Assembly (NCBI GenBank): GCA_035578155.1
Contig: JAPWDM010000001.1
Span: 7,466,670-7,530,669, forward strand
Direction: 5' to 3'
From: Brachynemurus nebulosus
Lineage: Eukaryota; Arthropoda; Insecta; Neuroptera; Myrmeleontidae
DNA length: 64,000 nucleotides
Every line of letters begins with the position of its first letter. Position 1 is the stretch's first letter. Both the position numbers and the translations under genes were made by a program. The notes under the pieces are model-generated. The model saw only the letters and a list, made by a program, of their open reading frames with translations. It had not been told where the DNA came from and searched no databases. Of this stretch, positions 33,703 to 47,947 are shown in pieces.

Positions 33703-36119
33703 ATTCCCATAGCCGGCCGTATTAGAGATTACTGAAAGATTACTATACTTTTTTTTTTGTTAGATGTATAACTATACATACAATTCTTCTCCCCAGCGCT
33801 CCCACTATAGTTTATTAAAATATAACGGATTAATTACGAAATATTTTTATTGACTCGCAAAATTTTTCCTCTCGTGCCACACTAATTATAAGATATAAAC
33901 TGAGGGAAGGAAGTATTTGATTTGTATACGTTTTTTCAGCTTGCAATTCCTGCTAAATCTTTTTTCTTTTGTCAAAATAAATTTTTATTTTCCAAAATAT
34001 TTTTGCAATCTTGATGTCATTAGAAAATCAGTATTTAATTTCATAGGCATTTTACTAAATTTAAATTTCGAATTGACATAGACCGAATATTTTGAAAAAA
34101 AAAAATTGTGAGGTGCCTTCATATTTTCATAAATTCTTAATAAATTCGGAAAATAAAAAAAATATCAATCTTGAAAATTAAAAAAAAACAAAGATGTGTC
34201 TCTTCTAATTACTGAGATACATTCAAAGTTGCATTAGGTTTAATGAAAGTCCTAACCGTTTTAAACTGAACTATGGACAGAAAGAACAAAAAGTTTATTT
34301 TCTATCAATCAATAGATATTTAAAGTGCATATTGAAAGCTGTTTTTGATGAAAAGTAAATTATTATTTTCTATACATCTTAGTACTATCATTAATATCGT
34401 AAAAAAGGAAAACTAATTGAAAAATTGTGTCAAAATAGTATATACGCGTATATGTATACACATTGGAAACGGTAATTAATACAGATTCCGCTCAAAATAG
34501 GGAATAGTAAACAAGTCACTTTCCCTATTTTAAGCGTAACATACAGGATGAACTAAATGTCTATGTATATGCATATACATATATTTACTAGGTCACTGAT
34601 ACACCGTAACCAAAAGCTAAGACATGCTGCGATGCCCAGTTCTCCAAATATTTCTAGTTTATTTTCTCACGTTAAATGTTTTCTTTTCTTAATAACCCCT
34701 GTCATATTAAAAATACAGTTTATTTAGTTATATACTTATATAAAATAAGTACATAACTTAACTACATACATTAAATAATTAACTTTTTCTATTTAAAATA
34801 ACAACTGTACACAATAAATACATATAATAAATTGATAACAATTATTATTATTAATAAGAAAATACTTTTGTATGTTTCGAATGAGACCATTTTAAGAATA
34901 ATCTTTGCTAATGTTTAAGTACTGAACAAAAAGTAAATACGTACAGATACATATTGTGGAGTGAATGTCAAAGAAGCTATGTATTAAATTTTAATTTATC
35001 ACCACTTCATAATGTCCCAACGGTCCCAACAACACATTCACAAGCATTATATGCATGTATGCCTACTACCTGATACAGTGATACTATTAAATAATCAAAT
35101 CATGGATATGTTTATATATGCATAATTATATAGAATTATAGACAATTGTAGGGTTTTGGACGTTTTAAACATTTCATTTCAAACTCATAAGTAAATGTAC
35201 AAATTGCAAAATTTTTAATTTTTCTGAATAAATGATTAAAAAGTTCATGAACACTTTATTATTTGTCACACCATTTATACTATTATTTTTTATTTTTTTG
35301 ACAATATTTTTATTACTTTTTAATATAAACATGTTTGAATGTGTGTGTGTTTGTTTACAATATTTCCTTATTTTAGGTTTGCTTATTTTAAGAGAACGGT
35401 GTAATATACTGATGCTGTGAACTTGACATTTATTTATTTTATTCATAGTACAACTAATTATGTATTATTGTAATGGTATTCTCTGTGAAATTTTAATGAA
35501 TGTCTTACATTGTTTTATTAGACATAAGAAAGACATTATGCAAATAGAAAATTAGTTTCTTGGCGCTTCTCTTATAATAATAATAATGGGTAAATAGTTA
35601 TATAAAATATAATGTAAATACGGATTTACAGAATTTATCAAAAAACTTGATTCAAATTGACGTTTTTTTTTTATTTGTATTTTTCTATTGGTATACTTAT
35701 AGGTAAGGTATATTATTATGTTAAATAAAGTCAAAGATGGGCACTGTACAAAGCGTCCCATTTTAGATGATTGTATATAGGTAAAGTACATTAAGAAGTA
35801 AAATAAAAAGTGGCCAGCTTAATTTTTTTTTAAACATCAAAAAAGTAAAATTTATATATACGATCTCTCAAACAGTTTGTTGCCTTTTTGTCATTTTTGA
35901 CACATTTTTGAACTTTCCGTAACTATATTCCAATGATCAGTGCCGCATGAACCACGATGCTCCTTTTTACGAATAGTAGAGTTACCACACTTACCAATAA
36001 ACATTCATTTTGTTTTGATCCATTGACCACATGAAAATGATACAAAACAAAATAGTTTTTATGAGAGATTTAACGAGTAAAAGGATTGTTCTTTAATTTT
36101 TCAAAAAATTTCTTCGTAA
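33703..36119. other. AT-rich stretch with a small hairpin
   Basis: A hairpin with 16-bp arms and one mismatch (34489-34504 with 34521-34536, core AAAATAGGGAA) is the only structure seen. Open frames around 35174-35791 are AT-driven. Confidence 0.4.
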
Positions 36120-36370
36120 AAATTAGGTGACGAGCAAAAAAGAATTTGTACATGCAAAATTTTCTATTCTCAAAATATGTTTTGCGTGACTTCTTTTCTC
36201 TGATTTTTGTAAAAATTGCACTCTAGGAGTTAGCTGACGAGAAAAAAGACTCAACAACAACTTCTTTCGCACATGCCTTGCAAGACCCCGCTGCAAGGCG
36301 CCAAAAGGTACAAAACTCAGGGCAGTCGCCCACTTCGACCTCCCTTTGCGCCGCCTCTGGTCTTGTGCAT
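36120..36370. repeat. Probable remnant of the TGACGAGCAAAAA hAT-like family
   Basis: GTGACGAGCAAAAAAG at 36127 and CTGACGAGAAAAAA near 36234 match a motif inside the hAT-like MITEs at 19499 and 51363. The GC-rich stretch with AAGGCGCC and GGCAGTCGCCCAC near 36295-36335 is like their ends. Neither terminus is clear. Confidence 0.3.
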
Positions 36371-36525
36371 GTTCGAATGTGCATAAACTTACAACCATAC
36401 TTGAATTTACTAGAGCATAAACATTTAAAGAAAAATGATATCAAATGAATTAGCCACTGACCAAAAAATTGCAGATCTTTACCCACCTCCTTTTCGTTCC
36501 TAACAATGATTATCCCAAGAATAAA

Positions 36526-37500
36526 TACCCTTGTCGCAGTATCTGCATAACATAGCGAATTTCCAAATATTCGGCACTGGCGGATCTCATCACCTGTACC
36601 CATTTAAAATAATTTAGCTTTCTAAGAGTGAAAAGATCAAAATCAGTTGAGTAGTTAATTTTTGGCGTTTTTTCGCATACGGGGCTTGGCGCATATATCC
36701 ATTTAAAATATAGTTTAGTCAAAATCAGCTGGGTAATTTATTTTTGGTATTTTTTGGACCAAAGATCCCGAACGGACTTTGTACAGCATAGTGCTATCCA
36801 CCTAAAATAACTTAGTTTTCGTACAATGAGAAAATCGGTTTGATAGTTTATTTCTGGTGTTTCCGGATCTGCAAGATCCCGGTGGACCTCATTAACATAT
36901 GTATATATATTTAGGATATTTTAACTTTTAACAGTAAAAGTATTTTTAAAGCCGTTGTGTAGTTTTCTATGCCGCATTTGCATCCGCAGGACAGTTGTGG
37001 ATCTCAGATAACATAACTTGTACTTATCTAAAGTAATTTACCTCTGCAATAGTGAAAAAATTTTCAAAATCGGTAAGTTATTTTATTTTTGACACTTCTG
37101 GGTCCGATGGACTCTGTCGGACCTCACATAACGTAATCCATATCTATCTAAAATAGTTTAAACTATCTAAAATAGTTTAGCTCTCTAACAGCGAAAAAAT
37201 TTTCAAAATCGATCGGTTATTGTATTTTTGATACTTTTAGGTCCCGTGGACACTGGCGGACCTTACATCACATAATCTATATCTATCTAAAATAGTTTAG
37301 CTCTGCAATAGTGAAAAAATCTTCAAAGTCGTCGGTTAGTTTATTTTCGACACTTTTGGGTCCCATGGGCTCTGGCGGACCTTACATAACATAATCTATA
37401 TCTATAGCTCTTTGACAGTGAAAAAATTTTCAAAACTGGTCGGCTAGTTTATTTTTCACAATTATGGGATCAGTGGACCCTGGCGGGTCATATAACTTAT
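36526..37500 (-). repeat. Minisatellite-bearing copy of the composite repeat family
   Basis: It starts TACCCTTGTCGCAGTATCTG at 36526, the reverse of the family's right end. About seven diverged 120-bp units follow with AAAATAGTTTA, GTGAAAAAATTTTCAAAATC and GGACCTTACAT phrases. Order and divergence parallel the array at 8614-10025. It stops near 37500 without the far end. Confidence 0.8.
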
Positions 37501-37654
37501 GGCAGTCTTGCGGACATTTAATTTAATAACTTAACTCAGGGGTCGGCAACCTTTTACGGATGGCGGACCATTTTACAAAAAAATTATTTTTAAGCGGGTC
37601 GCATAGTCAGGCATTTTGTAATTTAGTATGTAACTTAAATAGGTGTTTTCCTTT

Positions 37655-37802
37655 TAGTGAATTTTGAATCGAAAATTTAGTAATTAGAGCCACTATTATG
37701 ACCTGACTTGAGCCCGGAGACATAAAAGAAATTTGTTTTGAAGTCCCTAGAAGTCGAAAATGACATTCATTAAGATTTATGTATGACATTTACTAAAATT
37801 TA
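37655..37802 (+). repeat. 5' end fragment of the composite repeat family
   Basis: TAGTGAATTTTGAATCGAAA, then TGACTTGAGCCCGGAGAC and AAATGACATTCATTAAGATT match the start of the copies at 5158 and 44044. Its orientation is opposite to the array just upstream. Confidence 0.65.
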
Positions 37803-37843
37803 TATGCATATTTAAATTTGGTAAAAATGTAAGATGCAATTTC

Positions 37844-38000
37844 ATTATTTGATTTTATTTGGCGATAAAACTCAATATTAGACCAGCAAAAAACCAAAAC
37901 AGGAATTTTTTGAATTTTAACCAATCTTCAACCAAAAATTCCTGTTTTGGTTTTTGGCTGATCTAATATTGAGTTTCATCGCCAAATAAAGTCAAATAAT
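37844..38000. mobile_element. 157-bp palindromic MITE
   Basis: The left arm runs from ATTATTTGATTTTATTTGGC and the right arm ends GCCAAATAAAGTCAAATAAT. About 66 bp pair with few mismatches around a spacer of about 25 bp. CCAAAACAGGAATTTTT and its complement are at the inside. Confidence 0.85.
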
Positions 38001-39437
38001 AAAATATAATAATAATTATTATAATATTATAATATAACTATAATAATATTATAATAATATACAATCTCAAGTAAGCTTACATGATTTTTTGTAACTGAAT
38101 CTGTAATAAATTACCTTAATATGTATGAAAATTGTTTCATTTTTAAACGTTTAATAAAACTATATTCGTCAATAACTGAAAAAGCTTAATTTTTCGGTTT
38201 TGTTTAATAATAAGAACTACTGTCATCTTTTTTATTGTATATATTTTGGTAGATATACATTCTAATGTAACTTAGGTACTTATAACATTCTTTTGCTTTA
38301 CACAAAGATTGTGTTACTTCTTTGTTGGTCAAAACAGGTTAACATTTTTATTCTGTTAAACTGAAATTTGTGTTAATATTTTCATTTAACACAAACACGA
38401 AATGTTACATTAACGCAGAGTTGTGTTACTTATTTAACACAAAAATTTTAACCACTAGTCTTTTTTTACGCAGAACACAAATTTTTTTACTGTGTTCATT
38501 TAACATGAGAACAACTAACAGCGAAATATTTGACCTACAACGTTTGCAAATTTCAATGTAAAATACTTGTGACAAGTCACCGTGCAAATACTCAAACTTT
38601 TGTAGTAATTCTATTTTTTTTAAAAAATGAGATAATTTCAAAAATATGTCAATTTATTTTTATAATTAAAAAAACGATGGTATTTAAAGAATTATTGTGT
38701 ACACTAAAAGGAAACACATATATCATATCCGTTGAATGAACTACATACGTATGTACATTTGCTTTTGGTTTAATGATAATGAAAATTCTCATGTGCGTTA
38801 AATCGGCTGAAATTATTATGTAATAATATGTATGTGGCAGTACTTAGTTCCTCCCACCGGCATGTATGTACTCTAGTGATACAATTTTTGCATGGGCGAG
38901 AAATTACATTATGTGGCCTTGAAATACATATATCCCTAATTATGGCACATTTTTTTTTATGTACAAGTACGAATAGAATGTAAGCGACAATTTATTGATA
39001 ACATGTGCTAAACTGTTACATGTAAACAATTCTAAAAATAATATTCAATGCTATTTGAAAAAACCGAGTTAAAATTAAATCGCTTAATGATAATCGTAAT
39101 TTTTTTATTATAATTATATACAATTTTATTCAGTGCCCTAGTTTTTTTTTTTTTTATCTAAATGCATTTTTAAGATTTTTAATTAATGGAAGTGAATACG
39201 AAACGTCAGTTCAAATAGATAATTGCATACTGTTGTGAAAAAATTTTATCTAAATTCAATTTACGTATAAGCCGTAATCTTTTTGATCTATTAATTCATC
39301 GTTGTAGAGCATAACTTTTCTCTACATATTATTTAACAAGAGGAGATGACAGTAAGAACAATATTTTACACTAAAACAAAATATTAAGCGAATAGTCAAA
39401 TTGTACTTAAATTTCTTAAATATGTACGAATAGTATA
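38001..39437. other. AT-rich stretch with short TAATAT and AACACAA repeats
   Basis: TAATAT-rich runs occur at 38001-38060. AACACAA/TTGTGTTA occurs repeatedly in both orientations at 38280-38505, possibly a decayed element. No gene. Confidence 0.4.
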
Positions 39438-39439
39438 TA

Positions 39440-39917
39440 CACTACCGTGCAAAAGTTTGGATGCCAACATATTTTTGCAAATTCTAAAATTTCTTTTCCA
39501 GACATTTTGACAAATTAGTTTGTAATTAAAATAAATTAGTCCGTATCATAATAATAACTAAAAATTTCAAAAGCTTTTACATGTTTTGTCGGTAGTCTCT
39601 CGTTTTGTTATTTTTGACCAACGGTTGATCTGAACTCGCCTCGTGTTGGTAACTGTAAGATGCTGTCATCTGCTATCGTAAAAGCATTACTAAGGCAAAA
39701 ATTATCGAATGGGTAGACCATATAATTATGCAATTAAATTAAGTATTTTCAAAGATGATTTTATTTGGTTAGTTTTACATGACCCGCTAAAGGGGTTAAA
39801 TATAGTTAACATGTCCAATTAAAATTCATATTTCACACCAAATAAATGTGATTAATATCTACCCACAGATGGTATTACTGAATTTTCTTAATACTTATAA
39901 ACTTTGGGATGGTAGTG
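39440..39917. mobile_element. Tc1/mariner-type non-autonomous element
   Basis: The ends are CACTACCGTGCAAAAGTTTG at the left and, read inwards from the right, CACTACCATCCCAAAGTTTA. TA lies at 39438-39439 and 39918-39919. A start of the form CACTACCG(T/G)GCAAAAG is typical of Tc1-like elements. At 478 bp with no frame, it is a deleted or MITE form. Confidence 0.7.
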
Positions 39918-39931
39918 TACATAAAATAAGA

Positions 39932-40163
39932 TACCCCTGGACCCTGTCGCAGCATCTGCCTAACACAGCGAATTTCTAAAAATAGGACACTTGTAAATTT
40001 CCTACTTATAACAACTTGTATCAGTGAAAAAATTTTCAGAATCGTTTATTTTTGCCGCTTTTGGGACTAAGATCCTGGGACAGGACGAAGATCCTGGCGT
40101 ACCTCATATAGCATAACCAATATCCATCTAGAATAGTTTAACTCTCTAACAGTGACCAAATTC
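39932..40163 (-). repeat. Truncated copy of the composite repeat family
   Basis: TACCCCTGGACCCTGTCGCA, then CATCTGCCTAACACAGCGAA form the family end with a 5-base insertion, followed by two poor units. It begins 13 bp after the Tc1-type element's TA. Confidence 0.65.
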
Positions 40164-41180
40164 CTGGGTACTGGAGTACCAAAGGCGTCAAATTCATTGT
40201 AAAATAAATGAAGGCATTTAACATGTAAAGATAAAATTAATATGTCTCTTCTAATTAGACACACTAAGTAAATTATTGCATGCAACTAAAAACATAATAT
40301 TGTGGTCTATAATTTATCATGATTACTTGACAGTTACCGAAAAATTTGCAATATGGTTATGAAAATAAATAATGGTGGAAACGCTGGGAAGAAAATTACA
40401 ACGTAAAATATTCTCACATGGGCAAGTTATTTTGAACATTTTGTAAATTAAGAAAACTGCTGACGAAATGAAAGCTGTAACTGACAGCATATGAATCAAT
40501 TGGTTTCCTGTAACCATAAATTTATAATATAATAAGAAAGTTAAATCATTATTACCTTTGTATTTCTTAGCATACGATCGCTTTGAACGGCATTATATCT
40601 AATAAATATTAAAACCCATTAAATAATAAAGAATTGTACACCTTCAGTGTTAATTTGGTGTTGTACCTTAAATCGAAAGAAACTTTCAAACATTGTAACT
40701 GTACGAAGGATTTTTTTTTAAAGTAAATTAAGTACACAGCAACAATTGTAACTTTTTTACGAATAAAAATTAATTTTAAGTGGCACATTTCTGTTCATTT
40801 TTATCTGTAAGCATTTCCTTTCTATAAAAAAATTATTACATTTTTGATAAATCGGAGGTCATCGTTTATATAAATTGTCTTTGTGTATATGATTTATTTT
40901 ATAAAAAAAAATACAATGAATTCAATTGTAGTCTGCAAAATTTCCCTAATGTAGGTCAAAAACATTTTATTTGCTTGGTACTTTATTCATTTTTCAGCAT
41001 TTCCCCTAATGATCTAGACTTGATTTAATTTTCCGGAAACATACCCCCATGCAAAATTTAATCTACGGGGGACCACTTTTTCAATTCATTTTTCTTTACT
41101 TACTTGGCAAAAATTTGATTGTCTATATTTTCGAAAGTTAATGACCTAGTTTAGCCGAAATAATTTATTTGAATCTCCTT
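40164..41180. other. AT-rich non-coding stretch
   Basis: Nothing recognisable. Confidence 0.45.
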
Positions 41181-41185
41181 ATCGC

Positions 41186-41536
41186 GTGCTATTATCTATA
41201 TTTTTTCAAATTTCTTGGACCCAAGATTTAAAAGTTACCGGAGGGTTACAAAAAGAACTCACTTTAATATCAGTATTTCGCAAACGACGTTTAAAAATGA
41301 ACAATGGTAGAAGGAATCTTAACTTCATTGTAAGAGCCCTTTCTAATGATATCCTAAACGATATCCTAAAACTTGTCAATATTAAGAAAGGATATCTACC
41401 TCAGAAAATTAAGAAAGTTTTTTGCTATACATTAGCTGATATCGATTACTGTAGCATTCACACACAAAAACTTCTTTCTTATGCTGAAAAATATAGAAAT
41501 TATGAGCCTGTGACAGAGGGAAAAACAGTTAAGTGA
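41186..41536 (+). CDS. Unidentified 116-codon open frame
   Basis: ATG-to-stop length is 116 codons, long for this AT-rich window. After residue 10 the composition is protein-like: KVTGGLQKELTLISVFRKRR, a basic NNGRRNLNF segment, LSNDILNDILKLVNIKKGYL, a run of hydrophobics with CYTLADIDYC, and SYAEKYRNYEPV near the C-terminus. There is no signal peptide or clear membrane segment, and no family I recognise. The start is simply the first ATG; the true upstream limit could be a splice acceptor. It ends 4 bp before the palindromic repeat at 41540. It could be a host exon, a transposon-gene fragment or chance. Confidence 0.25.
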   Translation: MLLSIFFQISWTQDLKVTGGLQKELTLISVFRKRRLKMNNGRRNLNFIVRALSNDILNDILKLVNIKKGYLPQKIKKVFCYTLADIDYCSIHTQKLLSYAEKYRNYEPVTEGKTVK

Positions 41537-41539
41537 CAT

Positions 41540-41695
41540 GCATAAGGTTGAGCATTTGTTTGAACTTTGCTCAAGTAAATATGAATATGTTGTTATATAC
41601 ACACACATATACACATCTCGGATACACGCAGTATGTGTATATAACAATATATTCATATTTACTTGAACAAAGTCTCACAATGCTCAACCTTATGC
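41540..41695. mobile_element. 156-bp palindromic MITE
   Basis: The arms GCATAAGGTTGAGCA...AAATATGAATAT (41540-41604) and their reverse complement (41632-41695) enclose about 27 bp. Differences are few. No target duplication is obvious. Confidence 0.8.
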
Positions 41696-42779
41696 CTAAT
41701 CTTTCCTAAAAAAATGCACTGCTAAAATTAATAACATTTTGAATGTTTGGATCTCATATAGCCTTTTAAAACTAAAATCTAAAAACCTTGTGAAAATACT
41801 AAAAATATAGTAAAAATATTATTTGCACGTTTAACTGAAGCTATCAAAAAATATACTTGAAAGAATTGAAGATATCTAATAAAATTCATAAGAAACGATC
41901 AATACCAACAAAAAATATTTTATTTTAGTAAAAAAAAATTATTTTGAATAATTAATTTCGAAAGTCATTCCGTCTGGTTCAATAAATAAGATACAATATT
42001 ATTATTAAAAACATTTTTGTTCTATGTCAATTTATTGAATTCGTCCATCATCAATCAGCCAAAAATGGACAAGACAGACAACAAGGCCCGCAGATGATAG
42101 TCCAGCCATTCATTGTGCAATATCAATTTCAATTGTTTTTTTTTTATGTATTATCTCACTAGGCCATTATTATTGTTAAAATAATGACAAAAATTTATTA
42201 CTTATGTAATTTATGATAGGAAAAGAAATTACATTTCAAATCATTTTTTTAATGATTTTTAAATCATGATTCATATATACTTTACAATTTCGTTTCGAAA
42301 ATTCCAAGTTTGATAGTTCAAAATGTTGCTATTGAATGTTATTTTAATTGCATTGAATACGGAACCAAGTTTAGAGCAATTCTGTATATTTATAGAATCA
42401 TAGATTTTGTGAAAAACGAAAAGTTTCTCAACGGATTTCTACAAGTGAGGTGTCTATCGGTAGGAAACGATCCCAAAGGTGTCCTACGGAGGGAACATTT
42501 GGAAATTCGGTTTCATTTCTAAATTACTGGTCCTCAATGTTTAAAATAGTTTTGAAGGACTTAAACATCAAGTAAAGCTGTTTATTCATTTTTACAGAAC
42601 AATTGATATGGTACTGTTAGTGTTCAAATGGAAAAAAGCTATCTCTTGTTAGCTATAACAATGTAGTATTTTCGAATTAATTTTTATAAATTATACTTTA
42701 TTTGACGAATTGAAATGTGTTACTAGTTTGTACTTGTAAAACTTTTTCAAAAAATTTTTCCTCAAAAATTCAATACTGA
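41696..42779. other. AT-rich non-coding stretch
   Basis: Nothing recognisable; the 70-codon frame at 42310 has no motif. Confidence 0.45.
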
Positions 42780-42896
42780 TAAGCAAAAAAACGCCATCTC
42801 ACTTTCTCCGGACCCCTAATCGAGGCTACGGGCCCCCTTTTTAGACTCGGGCCCCAGGGCAACTACCCCACCTGCCCTACCCTCTCACTGGCCCTG
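42780..42896. repeat. End fragment of a CAGGGCC-type hAT-like element
   Basis: A GC-rich run ending CTCTCACTGGCCCTG, with GGGCCCC and CTACCCCACCTGCCCT phrases, resembles the right end of hAT-like MITEs. The left end was not found, so it is truncated or the partner is too diverged. Confidence 0.4.
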
Positions 42897-43557
42897 TTTG
42901 TACTAAAAATATTAACCTCCACGTTTCCTGAGCTTTGTTCTTAAAATCCCGAGTTACAGACTGTAAAATACAAATCGGAGATGCTAATCATTAGACTATC
43001 TTTTAATGATATCAGTAAATTAAGTATAAATTAATAAAATTAATTAATTCTTATTATATATTAAATAATGTATACTATTATTATGTTCTTAATGATCTTA
43101 TCTGTTAATAGCAAGAAACATTAACTAAAAGTGACTCTTCTTATTATTACAAGTTTTCTATATTACAAGAGCAAAATTAAATAGATATTGAAAACCTGAA
43201 TTGTAAATATGATTATATACATTAAATTTTTATTTCATTTGTTTGTTAGTTTCAACGCCATTTAGTTAACAATAAGTTATAAGAACAAAACTCATAAACT
43301 TAAATTGTAAGACAATAATCTTTGTTAATTTAAATAAGTAAATAACTAGCTGGTAATAATTACATTTAATTTTTTACTAATTAGTATTTCGTATTTAATT
43401 CATATGAAAGTGCAGAAACATTTTTTTTTTTCATTGAAAGAAACCATTTCTTTGTGTCAAAGAACTTTCTGAGTCTACACTTCTACAGTATTTTAAAAAA
43501 GTGGGGATGGTAAATGCTGTATAAGTCATCTAATTTCGGATTCAGTGTTTTAACGAA
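42897..43557. other. AT-rich non-coding stretch
   Basis: Nothing recognisable. Confidence 0.45.
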
Positions 43558-43561
43558 TTAA

Positions 43562-43749
43562 AGGGACTCCAAGTATAAAAAAGAAATGAAAAGTATATCT
43601 TTTCAGTTGCAAAAGTTTCTTTTTCTTAATATTTGGATTTTCCATACAACTTCTAACAATAAGAGGTTACACTTCAAATGTAAAACTCACCTAGGAAAAG
43701 ATGTTTGATTTATTTAAACAGCTACTTTCTTATACTTGGAGTTTTACCC
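43562..43749. mobile_element. 188-bp TTAA-bounded MITE (Kolobok/T2-like candidate)
   Basis: TTAA at 43558-43561 and 43750-43753 flanks ends AGGGACTCCAAGTATAA and, read inwards from the right, GGGTAAAACTCCAAGTATAA. The TTAA plus AGGG start fits T2/Kolobok MITEs. Confidence 0.6.
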
Positions 43750-44043
43750 TTAAACTAACCTAAGGGAAGTTGTAAATAATTTGAGATAAATAAATTTAAA
43801 ATTTTTAAAGTACATTTTGATGGTTCTCTCTTTTGGCAATGCTAGATAACCAGCATTGTAAAGGTATGACTCAGGTCTTCAAGGCAGTTAGACAAAAAAC
43901 AGTGCGGCTTTCAGGTTTATGGTAATCTTGGACAGATGGTACAGATGAAATTATAATCTTAGTTCTAAAAACTGAAAATGACTCATTTCAGTTAAATTAA
44001 AATTTCGTCACATATATGTAAAAGTTATTATAATTTCTACTAT

Positions 44044-45967
<1,924 letters not shown>

Positions 45968-46209
45968 CCTTTTTCAATATATTAGATAGTAGATCTTGTG
46001 AGAGATAGCTGTATTATGAATTTGTCCAAAACATAAATTTATGCGAATGAGTCATTTCCAGTTGTTGTTCTTTTCACTATATAATAAAATTAGGGTGCAA
46101 GTGATTATATTGACATGACGTCGAGAACCTTTAGCTCACATCCAATTGATGCAATCCGAAAATATGTTGAAGTGAAAGTTTGTTTTAGTTTCTATCTTCT
46201 ATCTTTTAT
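45968..46209. other. AT-rich non-coding stretch
   Basis: Nothing recognisable. Confidence 0.4.
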
Positions 46210-46412
46210 AGAAGGAGTGTGCTTAGGCATTGATACTTACCGACTGGTAAATTGAGCGTTCGAATCCCGCGGCAAGTTAGGCTTGCAAAAATTTTCTGCA
46301 AGTTCCCTTCATAGTTGCAGATTAATATCGATAGTTCCTCTAAACAAGTCGGCTACAAATCCTAGCCCCACCACTTTCCTTGCCCTCCACTCACATCATA
46401 AAATGTAGGTAT
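46210..46412 (+). mobile_element. tRNA-derived SINE, copy 2
   Basis: It has GTGCTTAGGCA, ACTGGTA, and a strong B box GCGTTCGAATCCCG at 46257-46270. The body matches the copy at 29038: TTTTCTGCA, ATAGTTCCT, CGGCT, ATCCTAGCC, CCACCACTTTC, CCACTCACAT. The A box is eroded. Confidence 0.7.
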
Positions 46413-46849
46413 TATACACACACATTGATATTATTACATTTGTGAAAATTTTATTATCACGAACTGATGAAACACAAAGTTGAAAAGTAAAATATTCGTA
46501 CATTTTGACTGCAATTTTAAAAAATTTGATCGTTTGCCCCCCGTTTATTTTTGGTGGCCTTGGTGGTGGTTGCCTATTCTCTGCCTGAAAAATAATTACG
46601 GTAAATATTGAACATTAGTATCGATTTCTCATGTAATTCGACATCAAATTACATGATAGTAATGATTTCTCACTTGACTTAATACCATTATTGTCTGTAT
46701 TGCAAACACGTTGATAATAACAGGCTATAAAACGTATGAACCAAACGTGATTTATGTTAGTAGGCTTCGACATAAGAGTGGTAATTTAAGCGTATACAGA
46801 CAAAATTATAATATGGTTCAGTTTCAAATTTCGATCGCAAACATCATTA

Positions 46850-47033
46850 AGTACCGATGCACACTAGCGGTTTTTGGACGTTCGGCATCGCTGTCTCGCA
46901 GCAACTGAATGCATATCTACCGCACATAGGTACGTTGCAGCATTGTACGTTCATTTTAGTGAATTTTAAACCGTAATTGCGGCGGGATAGAGCGGTATCG
47001 CACGTTTAAAAACCGTATGTGTGCATCGGTGCT
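46850..47033. mobile_element. 184-bp MITE with about 43-bp terminal repeats
   Basis: AGTACCGATGCACACTAGCG at the left and, inwards from the right, AGCACCGATGCACACATACG. TA flanks both sides (46848-46849, 47034-47035); TTA is also possible on the left. Confidence 0.75.
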
Positions 47034-47249
47034 TATAAAATAATGAAGTGTAAGTTTTAAATTTTGGAAATATAAAACGTAAAACCAACGATCCATGTTT
47101 AATCTGATTATCATTGATGGTATGATGTGATCTCATCTCAAATTTGTGTTTAATTGAATAATTGGTAACGAAATTACTCATTTATCCACTAGATTAGTTC
47201 AAAACACTCTTTTTACACAAAAAATCAAAAAATAAAAATTAAGATTAAT

Positions 47250-47350
47250 AAAAATAAGATGTTTCGTTCTTGAGTTATCGTGCGGACACTTAGTAAACAT
47301 ATATATAAATGTGTCCGCACGATAACTCAAGAACGAAACATCTTATTTTT
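47250..47350. repeat. Perfect 40-bp inverted repeat
   Basis: The arms 47250-47289 and 47311-47350 are exact reverse complements (ends AATAAGATGTTTCG) with a 21-bp AT-rich spacer. The right arm is part of the composite-family copy that follows; the left arm is an inverted duplicate of it. Confidence 0.9.
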
Positions 47351-47541
47351 AAGAAATTTCATGAAAACCTTTACGGTGTTTTGGACATTTTTCGTGAAAA
47401 AAATTTGGCGGAATGAGGCGGAAAAATCACATAAAGAAGGTTTTTTTATTTACAATTACTCTATATCAACTAGCTTCCGAGAAAAACGTACTTTTGTAAA
47501 TGGAAATTCGCTATGTTATGCAGGATGCTGCGACAGGGATA
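47311..47541 (+). repeat. 3' part of the composite repeat family
   Basis: GTGTCCGCACGATAACTCAA, CTAGCTTCCGAGAAAAACG, AATGGAAATTCGCTATG, then GCTGCGACAGGGAT. It corresponds to the second half of the copy at 5158-5577 without the start module or 120-bp units. Confidence 0.7.
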
Positions 47542-47947
47542 TTTTGTTTAATTATAAGTTTATTAAAAAATATTAAAAATTATCATTTTTTACTTACTAC
47601 TATATCCATTTTATTTTATATCAGGATATTAATTGTTTCTTATACAGAAGCTGAAAAATTCTTTGTAAATATAAAACCAGATACATAGATCTTAATCTAA
47701 TTTATAGTAAATTTAATGAGCATTTTTTATAAATCTTCAGTAGTCTTAATAAAACAAAAGTAATGATGCAAGATAATAAAAACACCACATATAAAATTAA
47801 AATGTTGATATGTTGTCCACCTAATTAGAGAATGAATTATTTTTTGGACCATTTTTTCGGTGAACTTTTTGAATTTATTGTTCTACTTTTTACATTCCTT
47901 AGCATATATGCTAATATTATAGAGTAAATAATACGCGTCTCTTACAT

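Noticed and set aside
36223..36603. 126-codon minus-strand frame
   Set aside because: It runs from an hAT-like remnant into the composite repeat, so no single gene could cover it.
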